Shown here piece after piece: positions 48,655 to 59,707 of a DNA stretch of 64,000 nt. The notes beneath the pieces were generated by a model, which was not told where the DNA came from, ran no database searches, and saw only the letters and a program-made list of their open reading frames with translations. This stretch comes from Termitomyces sp. T153. Its lineage: Eukaryota; Basidiomycota; Agaricomycetes; Agaricales; Lyophyllaceae. The translations under genes and the position numbers were made by a program. The stretch covers positions 124,001-188,000 of the forward strand of contig JACKQL020000051.1 of the NCBI GenBank assembly GCA_018296165.2, written 5' to 3'. Within the stretch, counting starts at the first letter, position 1. Each line of letters starts with the position of its first letter.

Positions 48655-49015
48655 CAATTGAAGTGGCTTGTTCAAAGAAAGCAACTTCCTTGGAGTCAGT
48701 GGAGATAAGCTTTGTTCCTTGGTTGGCATATTTGGTAGCAATGTAACAACCATAGCACAGTTCTCATAAAGGATGAATCCATCATCATCCTAAAAGCCAT
48801 GTACAAATGTTAGACTCATGTGAAGGGAGGAATTCACAGAACTAACAATATAAGGAACCTGACCGAAAGGTTGCTTCTGAAAATACTCCGCGCTCTTGTG
48901 CTCCATGACAGCTCTATCGAGGACGATCAGCTCAAATGGGACTTGCCTTTCCACAAGAACAGCGGTAGCACGTCGGGAGCAAGTAGATTAGGGCAATGCA
49001 TAGTTCAAAGACCAT
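48655..49015 (-). pseudogene. Glutathione S-transferase gene, N-terminal part (split by copia)
   Basis: From ATG 49015 the minus strand gives a short start. After a one-base shift it reads STCSRRATAVLVERQVPFEL, then VMEHKSAEYFQKQPFGQVPY. An intron (48846-48790, GTTAGT...TTTTAG) leads to DDDGFILYE and, after another one-base shift, IATKYANQGTKLI and VAFFEQATSI. That is the thioredoxin-fold GST N-terminus, including the QVPY-DDG glutathione-binding loop. The sequence stops at the copia LTR (48654). Two frameshifts, plus the 17-kb insertion, make it a pseudogene. The first exon keeps CG dinucleotides, unlike the C-terminal half at 30995-31513. Nothing supports alternative use of this fragment. 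Confidence 0.82.
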
Positions 49016-49656
49016 GGCTAACAGCTGTGTGAGGATGGATTGGTGTTCTGGATGACGGGAGGAGGAGACTGGGAGGTAGACTGGGAGATGTGGGAAGAAC
49101 GAGGCGCATATAGTCTTCTTACCCTACCTCATATAGGCTTTGATACCCATGATCAACTCCAGGACTTTCAAAAAGAACCAAGAATGTTTGTCAGATTCTC
49201 GCTGGTTAATAACGTGATCCCTGCGCAATGATCAGTATGGTAGTATGTTGATGACAGCACAATGACGAACCCTAGCAACATAATTAGTAGAGATCTACAA
49301 AGACCCATGTGATCTTCGTATGCGGTGTTACCATGAGCAAGACTCCATGAATCTTTCCAGCATAACCACGGTGCAAACTCTGTGAGAATCACGATCAAAC
49401 TACTCCTACTCAACAGAAATTATTCGCTGCACACTGGCTAAGTTCAAAGTGTTGTGTGGATTCAAAGTGACGTTTGAAACCTTCGATGTTCTGTCCTGAG
49501 AATACTGCCTCTATAATCAGAAAATCATCGACCCGCCACGAGAAAGAATGACTTACCAATATTACAAATAGTGGAAATAAGACTAGATACAAGACAGATA
49601 TACCTTAAGTACTGCAGGAGATACTTATACAAGTTGCTAAAGCCTCATGTTATTCT
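49016..49656. other. Intergenic between the GST fragment and NNF1
   Basis: Probable upstream region of the dead GST gene and 3' flank of NNF1. The short frames here carry no recognised domain. CG content is normal. Confidence 0.5.
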
Positions 49657-50472
49657 TCATGGGGTAGGTCCAGGTTTGAGTGATTCCAGAGTTTGTACCG
49701 TCCATGCTTCAATTTTTTCTGTTGGTAGTTGTCGCCAATCCTCATACACCTGGAAAAATGTTCATCCAAGTTCTATCGTCAAGTAACAAACAGCGAACAC
49801 ACCCGGTCTAGTTTGTCCAAAAGTAGATATTGAATCTTCTTCGCATTAATGACAGCTGCAACATTCTCCTCTATTTGAGTTTGGAGGGACTTGTTCTCCT
49901 CTTGTATCTGTCGAATTTTCAGACATAGTAGTTTACGCATCAAGGTCAGGTTCAACCTCAGCCAGAGCTTCGCGTAGTCTCTTCGCCTCAGATTCCACTA
50001 TCAGTATTGTCCTAGCACTGACAGCCGCGCGTGGTTCAAGACCCTCCTTCCATACATCCTTGCCAAACTCGCCCTTGGCATTCCGTTCCTTTGCTTCATT
50101 GACCACCCGATGTAGAATGTCTATGTTTTCCTGTACTGAATAGTCTTTGAAGAGTTTCTCCAGATCGTTCTACGTGTCGCCAGTGAACAGAGGAGAAGTT
50201 ATATACTGGAATGATGTACGTACGACATTCTGTGACTCGATATAGTCTGCAATGCTGTCAAAGGTTGTAGACGCGCCATTTTTGTCCTCTTCAACATACA
50301 TGGGAAAACATTCTGCGAAATCCTCAAACCTAGAAAACCGTCAACCCATGCGTTTTGTGAATCGTGAGATCATCCAAGCCACGCACGTCCACTTGTGGGC
50401 CGAGCGCTGTATTGCGAGCTGCAAGGCCGAGCGAAAATGGGTCCAGCGTCTACTGCCTGATTGATTGTACAT
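49657..50472 (-). CDS. NNF1: Kinetochore MIS12-complex subunit NNF1
   Basis: Nnf1 (PMF1 in animals) is one of four MIND/MIS12 subunits linking the inner kinetochore to Ndc80. Five exons, 50472-50387, 50329-50224, 50169-49957, 49907-49803 and 49749-49657, give 200 residues, a usual size. The N-terminus reads RWTHFRSALQLAIQRSAHKW, then FEDFAECFPMYVE. The family core follows: DLEKLFKDYSVQENIDILHR and VNEAKERN. The C-terminal half is coiled-coil (RLREALAE-IQEENKSLQTQI). Joining GAG (49957) to ATA (49907) over a 51-bp GTTGAA...CGACAG intron removes an apparent frameshift. It diverges from TUL1, with 83 bp between start codons. Identification rests on the N-terminal pattern and is fairly secure. 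Confidence 0.82.
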
Positions 50473-50555
50473 GTGGGGCGGTTCGTGTGTCGAAATCCGA
50501 GTTCAAGGAATCATCGGGTGGCTGTGCAACTCCTTGAGGCTGTCTCCCAACAGCC
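50473..50555. promoter_or_regulatory. 83-bp divergent promoter, NNF1/TUL1
   Basis: The two start codons (50472 minus, 50556 plus) are only 83 bp apart. Either transcription starts overlap or 5' UTRs are very short. No TATA box is visible. Confidence 0.6.
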
Positions 50556-53437
50556 ATGGACAACTCCGCACGCAATGAGGAGCTGAGCCTGCCTGGCGGT
50601 AGCGGTGGGCCTGCCAGGCAACGCAACTCAATATCCTCATTTCTCTTTATCAGCTTCATGCTGTTCATGCTCACGAGCCGTAGCGGAGATGAATATCTTG
50701 CAAGGCGCCAGTACGAGGAGGCACTCTTCTCACTGACGCATCAACTTGGAAATTTCACGGCTTGGATGAATGGAACGACTTCCGAGTTCTCTGTCGTGGG
50801 TTTCATGGTTTTTATGATACTATGGTCTAATAGTCGCCCAGCCCGATCGGGATCCGATGCTTGAAGCGTTATTAGACGACTTCAGAATTCAAGGGAGCAT
50901 TCTCGATCCTCAAGTGGCCTCTTACTATTCTAATGTGACTGGGTTTATACATGCTGCTGCTCATTATCACAATATCACTCCCACGGCGCTATTGGAGAAT
51001 GCCATTGCACCATGGAACTCTCATGCGCAAACCTACATGTATGGCGTCAACGAGACTGTAATAGTGGAAGCCTCAAGAGGCTGGAATTGGACGGCAACAG
51101 ATAAGATAACATTGAGTGTTGTGGAGAAGCTTCCTACATATGTGAATGGGACGACATTGTCTGACACCATATCGCTGGTTCATGTACGTCCTCAACCTAC
51201 ATTAAGAAAATCACAAAATCATCATGGAGCAGGGAAGGATTGAGCTTACTGATGCTATCACCAACGAGGACCTACGACTGGAGTTTGAAGGCGTTCACTT
51301 CATTATGAACGGCTCAATATATGGACTTGCCGAACCCCCTGGTCATCACATTGACATTCGGCTCCTTCCCTCTCTCGTACCAGCATCATCTATGAATCAG
51401 ACCGCCTGTCTCATTGAACCTGAGCTTAGAAGCCGCATCAACAAACTGAAGAATCTCATTGACGCCGGTATCATCGACTCTGACAATTCTGATGATGACC
51501 CTCCCAAATCCATTTGCCCATTCACCTTTTATGCCCAATTACACCAAATAAGTGTCCCAGAATATCTTATGCAAGAGCTAGAGGAAGAGATTCAAAAGCC
51601 GACGGGTATTTGGACGATCAGCGCGCCACAGCTGATAGCGAATGGACTGCTGGTAAGCAAGGAGTGCGGACTTATGTATGAGATGAACGAAACCGAAGGT
51701 TTGAGATCTCGAACGTTCTTTCGTAAAGTTACCACCTGTGAGTCAACGATCTTTGTGGTATTCATGATGCTAACCTTGTTTCTAGACGCAAGTCTATCTG
51801 GTCTTGCATACCTGGCTTTGCTGGTTCTTTTCTCTCGTCAAACCGAACGCAGTCGGACGCCCTCGGGCCTAGCACGTGTCTCTCGATGGATGTTCCTCTC
51901 ACAATCTACTGTCGATTCTGTCTCCTTTGCGGGACACATTACGTTTGCCATCCTTGCGGAGGGACGCCCATCAATTTCCCTAATTGCCCCAGCATTCTTG
52001 GCATGCATATTATTCATATACGAAGCAGTCAGTTCCGTCGATGCTCTTCCGACGTCGGACAGAAGCTGATTTGACCTCTCTTGTTTTCTACAGCAATTCT
52101 CCGTATTGATCCACCAAATACAACTTCCAGAAGACGCTGTCACTCTATCTACTCCCCCGCCCCCCGTGTCAGGAACCACTGCAGCTCGAACGACCGCTCA
52201 AGATGAGCCCCAACAACGTCCCGTGCCACTCACATCGGACGACAGGACCCCAAGACGGTCTACACCAACTCCATCTGTACCTACTCCTAACAATACCCCC
52301 ACAAACCCAACGTCCCGTTCTTTCATCTCATTTTTCTTCCACCACATTCGTACAGATCCTCAGGCTCGTTTATGTGCGTCAAAACCCCTGATTACGTTGT
52401 GCTATGTTAACTTTGATATCGGCTCGAAAAAGGGGTCATCCTATTCGTCTTTCTCACCTTGATCGTGCGCGTCATTTTGTCGCCAACACTGTCGATGGTG
52501 TTTGTAGCTATTACGTACTCGTTCATATGGCTCCCCCAGATTATACGTTCTGTACGCCGAGGGAGGACTAGTGGGCTCTCGAAAGAGTACGTCATTGGAA
52601 CGACTGTTTGCCGATTATATCTAGCGCTGTGTAAGTCAGTCCTCAGTTCGGTGGCAGTAGTATAACTCACGTCTTATTAGACTTCCTGGCCTGTCCAAAG
52701 AATGTATTAGATGTCGAGCCGCGGCGTGCGTTTGTCTCAAATCTGACAGCGACTTTTTGAATTGAATACCATTTAGGCTGGGTATTCCTCCTTGCAGCTT
52801 TCGTGTGCTTGCAGGGAATCGTTGTAATGCTCCAAGGTTGGCTCGGTCCCAACTTCTTCCTTCCCAAACAGGTAAATATCCCTGTATCTCCTCTTACCGT
52901 TGTCCATTCACTCACGCTTTTCACTAGTTCCTTCAAGTCAAGATGTATGACTACCACCCTTCCCTTCCCATACCCGACTCCGAAGCACCAGAACAATCTC
53001 TGGGCGACTGTGCAATTTGTATGGACGCCATTATCGTTGACTCAAGAGGGCGCAGTGCTGCGTCGGAGAAGGAGTGGGATACGGAGGGTCAGAGTGGGAG
53101 CAAGGGTGCAGGACTTTTAAGCGGATTACAGATGGGTATCGAGGGCGCTGGCGCGAGGAGGATATACAGTCTGGCGCCGTGCTCTCATTTGTTCGTGAGT
53201 ATCTTCAAGGTTGCATGGGGCTTTGGTAATTGATTCAGTGTTTTCGTCTTTTTCAGCACACGGAGTGTTTGGAGAAGGTTCGTTATCTATCTCAATAAAT
53301 CAAGGTACTGACCATCATATCAATATCAAGTGGCTTGCGATCAAAGTGCCTTCTTCGTTCATCTATTCGTTGATCGGTGCTCATTTCTTCTCTAGAATAT
53401 ATGCCCACACTGCCGTCGGCCGTTACCACCTCTTTGA
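50556..53437 (+). CDS. TUL1: Golgi/endosomal transmembrane RING ubiquitin ligase, Tul1/Dsc1 type
   Basis: Tul1 (Dsc1 in S. pombe) is the E3 of the Golgi DSC complex, which ubiquitinates membrane proteins and cleaves SREBP in fission yeast. Twelve exons: 50556-50795, 50842-51183, 51233-51737, 51786-52027, 52094-52373, 52433-52630, 52681-52725, 52777-52871, 52928-53194, 53257-53277, 53331-53345, 53396-53437; 763 residues. One membrane segment lies near residues 27-41, followed by a lumenal region with many N-x-S/T sites. A cluster of membrane helices follows from about residue 365 (SGLAYLALLVLF, HITFAILAEG, LIVRVILSPTLSMVFVAITY). The RING-H2 ends the protein: CAIC near 677, an insert of ~55 residues, CSHLFHTECLEKWLAIK and CPHCRRP. 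The first intron could alternatively splice at 50800/50834. Function inferred from clear domain order. Confidence 0.92.
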
Positions 53438-53640
53438 TCGAAGTTCTGATAGTACATATGTCCTACTCGAAGTTCTGTCTTATTCCCTCGATATCTGCAG
53501 GATGTATTCAATGTAATATTACAGCACCTATTTATAGATAGTCACTAATTGATTAACATACATCACCTGCGACTGATATAACCAGCTAAGAAACGTTTGC
53601 CAAACAGCTTGGGAAAAGCAGCGTGAGTAGGCGTGCGCAA
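53438..53640. terminator. Short 3' region between convergent genes
   Basis: TUL1 ends at 53437 and the methyltransferase stop is at 53641, so both 3' ends must be formed within about 200 bp. No polyadenylation signal could be assigned with confidence. Confidence 0.4.
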
Positions 53641-54540
53641 TCATGGAGCTATTCGCCATCCAAGCCACATGACATATGGTTTGTGAAGCAGGCTCCCACC
53701 GACCCTCCATATTTCCCACCCTGAGTGCGAGAGCCAAAGCGCCAGAAACTCTCGAATGACATCCTCAGCTCTAAGCTCCACTACGACCAAGACTGCAGTA
53801 CGTTCTGGAATTGCCAGATAGTTGATTGTTTCTAATAGAGGCGGGAGGAGCAACGGATGATAGATACAGTCGACCGCAAGCACAAGATCCACCGGTCGAT
53901 CAGATACCAGTTTACCGCGCTGGACAGGAGCTGTATTGCTGAGAGTGACCCAATCAAGCTCCTCAACCGAGACATTAGATCCAAGGGCAGGAGGAACGCA
54001 GCGATCGGGCCACCCAGTAAAGTTGGCTGCGATATTCTTACGAAGGAGGGGTTGAAGGTCCCCAATGTCTGTGACAGTGTAATGACCAACGAGTGGTGCA
54101 AATGCAGCTGCTAGAAGCCCTGTTCCAGCGCTGCACAGCATGTGAATGAACCAATCAAGACAACTCTTGCAGGAAGAACACTGACCCGAGTTCCAAAACA
54201 TGGGCTGATTTTAGGATAGACGCTTTCAAAAGGCTGTCAGGGACTTGTGCATGTAATTGTTGAAGAATGAGTCGTGCAAAGTCGATGCTACATTCTCGGC
54301 AGGAGAATAAGCTGAATCTGACCTCCGTCACGGTGATACAAACCTTGCTTTCCAGAGAACACTCCCTGTATCGCCTCTCCGACTTCGAAGCGCAGTCTTA
54401 TCTTGAAATAATTCAATTTGCACGGTTTTGGTTTTGTCCATTACCTTCGTCAATTTGTGGGACTTCCTAGTATGTTGCGACCCAGAGATTTTTGCATCAG
54501 ATAAGTGATTGGGAGCGGTGAGCTCGAATGAGATGGTCAT
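53641..54540 (-). CDS. Family-16 protein lysine methyltransferase, Rkm5-like
   Basis: A seven-beta-strand SAM-dependent methyltransferase. Yeast Rkm5 in this family methylates ribosomal protein L1; VCPKMT and EEF2KMT are relatives. Exons 54540-54344, 54287-54186 and 54130-53641 give 262 residues. The SAM-binding motif I is split by the second intron: VLELG joins AGTGLLAAAF near residues 96-105. The join uses donor GTCAGT at 54185-54180; another donor five bases on would break the motif. Later motifs are HYTVTDIGDLQPLL and LVLAVDCIYHPLLLPPLLET, the latter close to the Rkm5 signature DCIYHPxLLPPLL. The product should be cytosolic. The substrate is inferred from that motif only. It shares a 335-bp upstream region with PCP1. 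Confidence 0.85.
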
Positions 54541-54875
54541 TGTATCCTTGCGTGAATCAACATGGCCTAGTCCACGAAAAGGATCCGTATCGGATTTACT
54601 GTTAGCTTGCAGGTCAGAGTAGATAATAAAGACCTACACAGTCATCAGTCAACAGCCTTTCAACAACATGGCACCAGCTTACCTCTTCGTCTGCATCTGT
54701 GACAGGCTCCGAGTCGGTGGTAATTCGAACGACGCCTCTAAGTACAACATCGCCCTGCTCATTCATCCTGTAAGAACAGCGGGCGTGCCGTCAGTGTTTG
54801 CGATACGTATAAACCCTAACCATAAACAGGTCAGCGCACGTTTTTGGCGCGTTTCGTTTCACCACATCAAGCCTG
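54541..54875. promoter_or_regulatory. Divergent promoter region, methyltransferase/PCP1
   Basis: Separates ATG 54540 (minus) and ATG 54876 (plus). Short open frames cross it but none carries a domain. Likely bidirectional. Confidence 0.5.
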
Positions 54876-56425
54876 ATGTTCAAGATATCGTTAGGCCGAC
54901 TCCATGTCAAGCCAGTAGGATCCCCATACTCATGGTCGTCGCGGTCCTTATACCAATCTGCGGCGTGCAGTAGCTTTCGGGTAACATCACCTCGATGGCA
55001 AAGTATGCCATCGTTTCGTGAAGAAGTCGCACGCACTCGGCCTGAGGAGTCGTTTGCAGACAAATTTGGCAAGCCGCGTATTGGAAGACATATTTTGGTG
55101 AGTAGACTATTGTGATGAACCACTCTCACGCGCGGACTTCTTGGTAGTTTGTCTTCGGAGGCATCTCCTCTGTCTTTGCATATGCAGCCTTCTATACGAA
55201 TATGGAAACAGGCACATGGACTAACCGACTGATGCCTGCAACGAAATCCTCTTGGGTCAGCCAATCTGTTACAAATGCTGATCTCAGGCGGGCATATAGG
55301 ATCGAACTAGTCAAAGTGCGTGCAGTCTTTTACTTCAGGTCCACTGGGTGTTAAATCGACCGCAGAAATGGCGTGGTTGGTTTGCCTCTATTACGGAAGA
55401 GGCGCAAGGTATTCCCAAGGCGATCAGACCATGGATCGCCGCCGCGTATGCTGCTGTTCTGAATCCGTATGGAAACTCCTCGGAGGGCAAACGGCTGTGT
55501 TGGAAAATTTGTCTGTTCAATGCTGTCGTCTGGCTTGCATGGAAAGTGAAGCGTTTCGAACCAAAAATGAATACTCGATTTATGCATAATCCTTTGTCGG
55601 GGCTGACTTTCACGCTCTTGACGAGTATGTTCAGGTTTGTACACAAATGTGATTTTCGCATCATGGAATCTACACTCATAACCCAAAAGTCACAAGTCTT
55701 TCCTGCACCTTTTGGCAAACTGCCTAGCGCTAGAGGGATTCGGTTCTGCTGCATATCTCTATCTCGTCAAGGAACAAGACAAGGCTGCTCCCGCACAATT
55801 GGAAGTTTCAGCCTCGTGGCATTTTCTGGCATTCTTTGTTTCAGGTGAACATTCGATCGCTCACATCTTCTGCTTCGACTAACCTTCTCGGCAGCGGGCC
55901 TCTTTTCTGGCCTAGTCTCTCACGTAGTTGCGACTAAATTCATGTACCCTCGCATGGTCGCGAAGCTATCTGCGCCATCTACTCCTGTAAAGGCCAACAC
56001 TTGGGCTAGTGCCGTTGCTGTCTCATCTGCACCGGCCGCTTCAGTTGTCAAAGCCGCCGCCCCTCGACCAATACTACCATCCTTGGGCGCGTCGGGGGCC
56101 ATATATGCATCAGTGACTTTGACTGCCCTTGCATTTCCAGATTCACAAGTTTCCTTGATTATCCCCCCCTCCTACCCTATCGACATTCAGACTGGAGTCG
56201 GCGCCCTTGTTCTACTAGACATTATTGGTGCCGCGAGGGGCTGGAGGTCAGTGTCTCTTGATGTCTGTGTCTGTGTCTGTACTGATAAAACGTAGATTCT
56301 TTGATCATTGGGCTCATCTCGGCGGGGCAGCTTTCGGAGTGGCGTATTATTGTTATGGGCCAGAACTCTGGAAATACATGAGACGGACGTTCGATTCAAC
56401 TGTTAGGACACCAATAACTAGATAA
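54876..56425 (+). CDS. PCP1: Mitochondrial rhomboid protease PCP1 homologue
   Basis: Pcp1/Rbd1 (PARL in animals) is the inner-membrane rhomboid that processes the dynamin Mgm1 and Ccp1. Six exons, 54876-55097, 55148-55315, 55366-55634, 55690-55844, 55895-56246 and 56296-56425, give 431 residues. The first ~45 residues are rich in Arg/Ser/Lys with no acids, a matrix-targeting presequence; this supports ATG 54876. A membrane helix lies near FVFGGISSVFAYAAFY. The rhomboid core begins WIAAAYAAVLNPYG. The HxxxN region is HKSFLHLLAN. The catalytic serine is in LGASGAIYA (residue 338). The catalytic histidine is in FFDHWAHLGGAAFG (residue 396). A Ser/Ala/Pro/Val-rich loop of about 40 residues precedes the serine helix. 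Localisation and substrates follow from the family. Confidence 0.92.
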
Positions 56426-56440
56426 CCAGAGCCAATGTAT

Positions 56441-56550
56441 CATCACAATTCCAGCTACTTTAGTAGTGGGTTCTTGGAGAGTCTATTGAAAAAAAAGTTC
56501 AAAGGTTGATTCAGATAAGTGTTCACGTTTTCCGGTTCGGACGGCCCGTT
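56441..56550. repeat. Palindrome-containing module, copy R1
   Basis: CTACTTTAGTAGTGGGTTCT, then a C-to-T-tolerant string CTAT(C/T)GAAAAAA, then TCAAAGGTTGATTCAG and GTTTTCC. The same order of strings occurs at 58071-58220 (R2) and 59330-59490 (R3). Lies about 300 bp upstream of BTB copy 1. Confidence 0.8.
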
Positions 56551-56847
56551 CTAAATTATTGGTTTATTCTTTCCTACTGCTACGTCGGCCATGCCACTTG
56601 AGACGCATGATTTTCCCTAGAACTTTCCTTCCAGCCTTTATTCTTGTCTTGCTTACGAACTTGTTTCTCTGTTTTCGTTCTTCTTATGATTTATATTGTT
56701 TGCTAGATCTTTGAGCTCATTTCCTTTTTTAAAAAATATATATTCTTTTATTCATCTCTCTGAGACAATTGGTAATTGAAGTGTTTCAGTGAATTCTTAT
56801 TTATCTCTCTACATCTCTCTACAGCGTTCTTTTGGCTTTCTACATCA

Positions 56848-57345
56848 ATGTCTCTTTTCCCACTTCCTGCTCACCATTTTTCTTTGTCCTTCGACAACCT
56901 GATACTATCCAACGTCTCTTCTGTTCACTTCTTCGACAGCAATCTAGTTCTGTTGGTTGGCAATGCTACATTCCGTATTCATGCCTCGGTGTTCACTAGG
57001 CTGTCACCACACTTCAAGGTGATGTGGCTTGTCTGTCCTTTGCATGATGCAAAACAGATCCACATCATCCATATCATTGGTAGGATGCTGTCGATTTTTC
57101 TATTCTCATCCGTGCCATTTACTCTCTTGACTCGTACATTTTTTTGTCATTTCTCAGTGCCAATTCATTACTTTTTTCAGCTCCTATTTGAGTTGCCAGC
57201 CTTTGAGAGTGGATATCATTAATTCACTTCTGCATATGGGGGATAAATTCGGTATATCTGCAGTATACTCTGCTATTGCTGACCGTGTTCGACTTTGCTT
57301 TCCTTCAACACTAGCTAATTATGACATGGAAATGTCATAGTCATC
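56848..57345 (+). pseudogene. BTB/POZ-domain protein, copy 1
   Basis: ATG 56848 starts MSLFPLPAHHFSLSFDNLIL. A BTB-like core follows: LVLLVGNATFRIHASVFTRL, SPHFK and, after a one-base loss near 57083, DAVDFSILIRAIYSLDS. Later, HMGDKFGISAVY and IADRVRLCFPS match the distal part of copy 2. Basidiomycete genomes hold large families of such BTB proteins, possibly substrate adaptors for cullin-3 ligases. Intron signals between the blocks are plausible, but the shift near 57083 breaks the frame. The copy retains more CG dinucleotides than copy 2. Confidence 0.6.
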
Positions 57346-57459
57346 ATTTGATTGTTGTTGTAACCATGCAAAGTATGATATTTAGAAGGAGAATGAGAAT
57401 GATTGTTAGTGCTGTACATTGGAATTAGTTAACAAAAGTTGACTTTGACAATAACTTAC

Positions 57460-57599
57460 CACCAAGAAAGAAATAATACATCAAGATTCATTAACATATC
57501 CAGATACTTCACCACAACTGATGAGAGTCCTTTTTTTGCTTCATTGAACACCGCAGTGTCATGGGTGTGAGGGCAAAATAAGTGGATGATCCTGAACAT
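57460..57599 (-). pseudogene. 140-bp open exon on the opposite strand, copy 1
   Basis: From ATG 57599 an open frame of 46 codons plus two bases (MFRIIHLFCPHTHD...VVKYLDMLMNLDVLF) ends at a GTAAGT donor. Copy 2 at 60554-60693 has exactly the same length, frame and donor despite many substitutions. This may be the first exon of a gene antisense to the BTB gene. Downstream exons were not found. Function unknown. Confidence 0.45.
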
Positions 57600-57604
57600 T
57601 AGAG

Positions 57605-58070
57605 GATGTTGAAGATGGTAATGGATGTTGATGAGTGAATGAGAACAACAATAAATGGCAGTAAACAAATGCAGAAAACATTGTAGGGAGCATTATTTTG
57701 GTAGGTGAAGGTGTACATAGTCAAACCTCAATCTCCAATGTAAAAGAATTGAACTTGCCTTGAGTGAATTATTCTACATGCCTGTCACATGTTGATGTAC
57801 CTGTATCACATGATACACTTCTTTTACCACATTTGTTTACTTTACATGTGGTGAATACACATATGATTTTACATTCTAAACCCATTTAAAACTGACTGCC
57901 CCTGTTTAAAGAAATAAATGGATGTGGACCTGGATCAATGATCTTATGTTATGTTTACACTGTAGTTGAGAGTGCAAATTATTAAACAGCATTTGTTGCT
58001 GTCTGAATGAAAAGCAAATCAAGGTCCAAAGCAACATTTAACTACATTGTCATATTGATTTAATGCTGTA
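57605..58070. other. Spacer between array units
   Basis: AT-rich and CG-poor; no frame recognised. Confidence 0.4.
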
Positions 58071-58220
58071 GAGTAGTGGGCAGTGCAGCTGAGGAGGGTG
58101 CCCTTGACGGATGAAATACATATATTCCCACTACTATGTAGTGGGTTCTTGTGGCTCTATCAAAAAAAATGTCAAAGGTTGATTCAGGGTAAAAAGTCAT
58201 GCTTTCCAGACTGCTGATCC
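58071..58220. repeat. Palindrome-containing module, copy R2
   Basis: Reads GTGGGCAGTGC...GAGGGTGCCCTT, then CCCACTACTATGTAGTGGGT (palindrome), then GGCTCTATCAAAAAAAATG and AAAGGTTGATTCAGG. It is followed by a TTTCCAGACTG string shared with R3. Confidence 0.85.
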
Positions 58221-59329
58221 AGCCAGCCCATTTCTTCCCATGTGCTTCTTGTTTTCCTTTCCTGGTTTGGTTTCTATCAGTCCATGGAGTTTCTAGAGGC
58301 AAGAAGAGCATGTCAGCACTGGGTACTCTGAACAAGAAGAATGGTGTGAAGAAATTCCTTATCAATGATAGACAAAAGAGTCAGTCCATTGTTCAACCTC
58401 TTGAGGGATCCAATGTTGTTGCCAGTGAACAACATTGAATTGATGCTGCCATTTCTAATGTGTTGAGCTTTTGGAATAATGACAAGGGTCTTGAGGAGAT
58501 ATTGTGGGTTTCCAAAGAGGTCTAATGTTACTTACAATTTCTCTTTTCATTTACAAAGGTAACAGCTCTGCATCAATCCAGATCTGTTAGGAAGTCAAAC
58601 TGACAGATTGAATGTAAAAGTCCTTGACCTAAGTAACATAGCTCTGTCTCTATCGCAGCACAAGTACTAGTAGCTCTGTTGAACAAAGTTGATATCAAGA
58701 GCATGAAGATGCTAAGTCCAAATGCTCCAAACTCATTTTGGACCTCTTCTGCATGCAGACTATTCTTTAAGATGACTAATTGTAGTTCAAGAGAAGCATA
58801 TACAAAAGTGCTTGTTGCTGTAATCATCTGTGTGAGGTGCATTGCATGAGCCATACAAATGCACAAATACCTTAAAGAGCAAGAATTGCCAAGCAACACA
58901 TTGACACAGGCCTGTGCCAAAAGGAATATTGTTCACAGCTTTCTGATGTGTACCAATGAAGCAGTATGGATCAAACTTCTAGGTGTCAGGCTAGCCATTG
59001 TCATGCTGGTGCACAGTACAGAACAATAAAAGTATGTGCAGGGATCACATACTTGTCAATCATAGTGGGCTGAAGTGTTCATTGTGCCAGCAGAAGGTAG
59101 ATATGTTCAGCCCACTAAGAAACATCAAGTGCAGGTGATCTTGGTAGTTCTTTTTAGGGAACTGTTTCATGTCCTGCACACCATTTTGATGAGCTGTAGT
59201 AGAGTCATGGTGGGAATATTGGGAAGGCAAAATTTACCATCAAATCAAAATTCAACAGGATTATCACATGTGAATAGAGTCCATGTCACATAGTAGTATG
59301 TTCATGAAGTGAAATTTGTAGACAAAGCC
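58221..59329. other. Decayed segment after R2, no BTB homology
   Basis: A plus-strand frame near 58320-58435 (LGTLNKKNGVKKFLINDRQK) looks protein-like but is unrecognised, and the following frames are full of stops. CG-depleted. It may be another insertion or a third gene of the array. Confidence 0.4.
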
Positions 59330-59490
59330 AGAGAGTAGCAGGCAGTGTGGCCAAGGAGGGCACCTTTCATGGATAAAATTTTTATCCCCACTACTTTAGT
59401 AGTGGATTCTTGTGGCTCTATCAAAAAAACATCAAAGGTTGATTCAGTTGAAAAGTCACATTTTCCAGACTGTTGATCTGCCTGGGCCAT
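59330..59490. repeat. Palindrome-containing module, copy R3
   Basis: Same order as R2: GAGGGCACCTTTCATGGAT, then CCCACTACTTTAGTAGTGGA, then GGCTCTATCAAAAAAACATC and AAAGGTTGATTCAG. Lies about 220 bp upstream of BTB copy 2. Confidence 0.85.
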
Positions 59491-59707
59491 TTTTTGCTGA
59501 GTGCTCATTTCCATCCTTTCCATTCCCTTCCTTGGTGTTGTTTCCTTATTTGTTGTTTGACCTTTCAGACAAGCTGTGCCAACTTTTAGTCTGAGTCTGA
59601 GTTCTTCCCTTGCAGCAGCTATCAATGTAAATCCACTGTGATCATATGTCTCTGTTTGGTATCCACATGCCCCCTTTTTGTCTGTATTTTGTCTCTAACT
59701 TACTGCA

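Noticed and set aside
51224..53200. Several separate genes across the TUL1 interval
   Set aside because: All pieces join in frame through short introns with good splice signals into one Tul1-like protein.
54791..55264. Minus-strand frame upstream of and across PCP1 exon 1
   Set aside because: No domain, and the plus strand gives a convincing mitochondrial presequence and rhomboid N-terminus.
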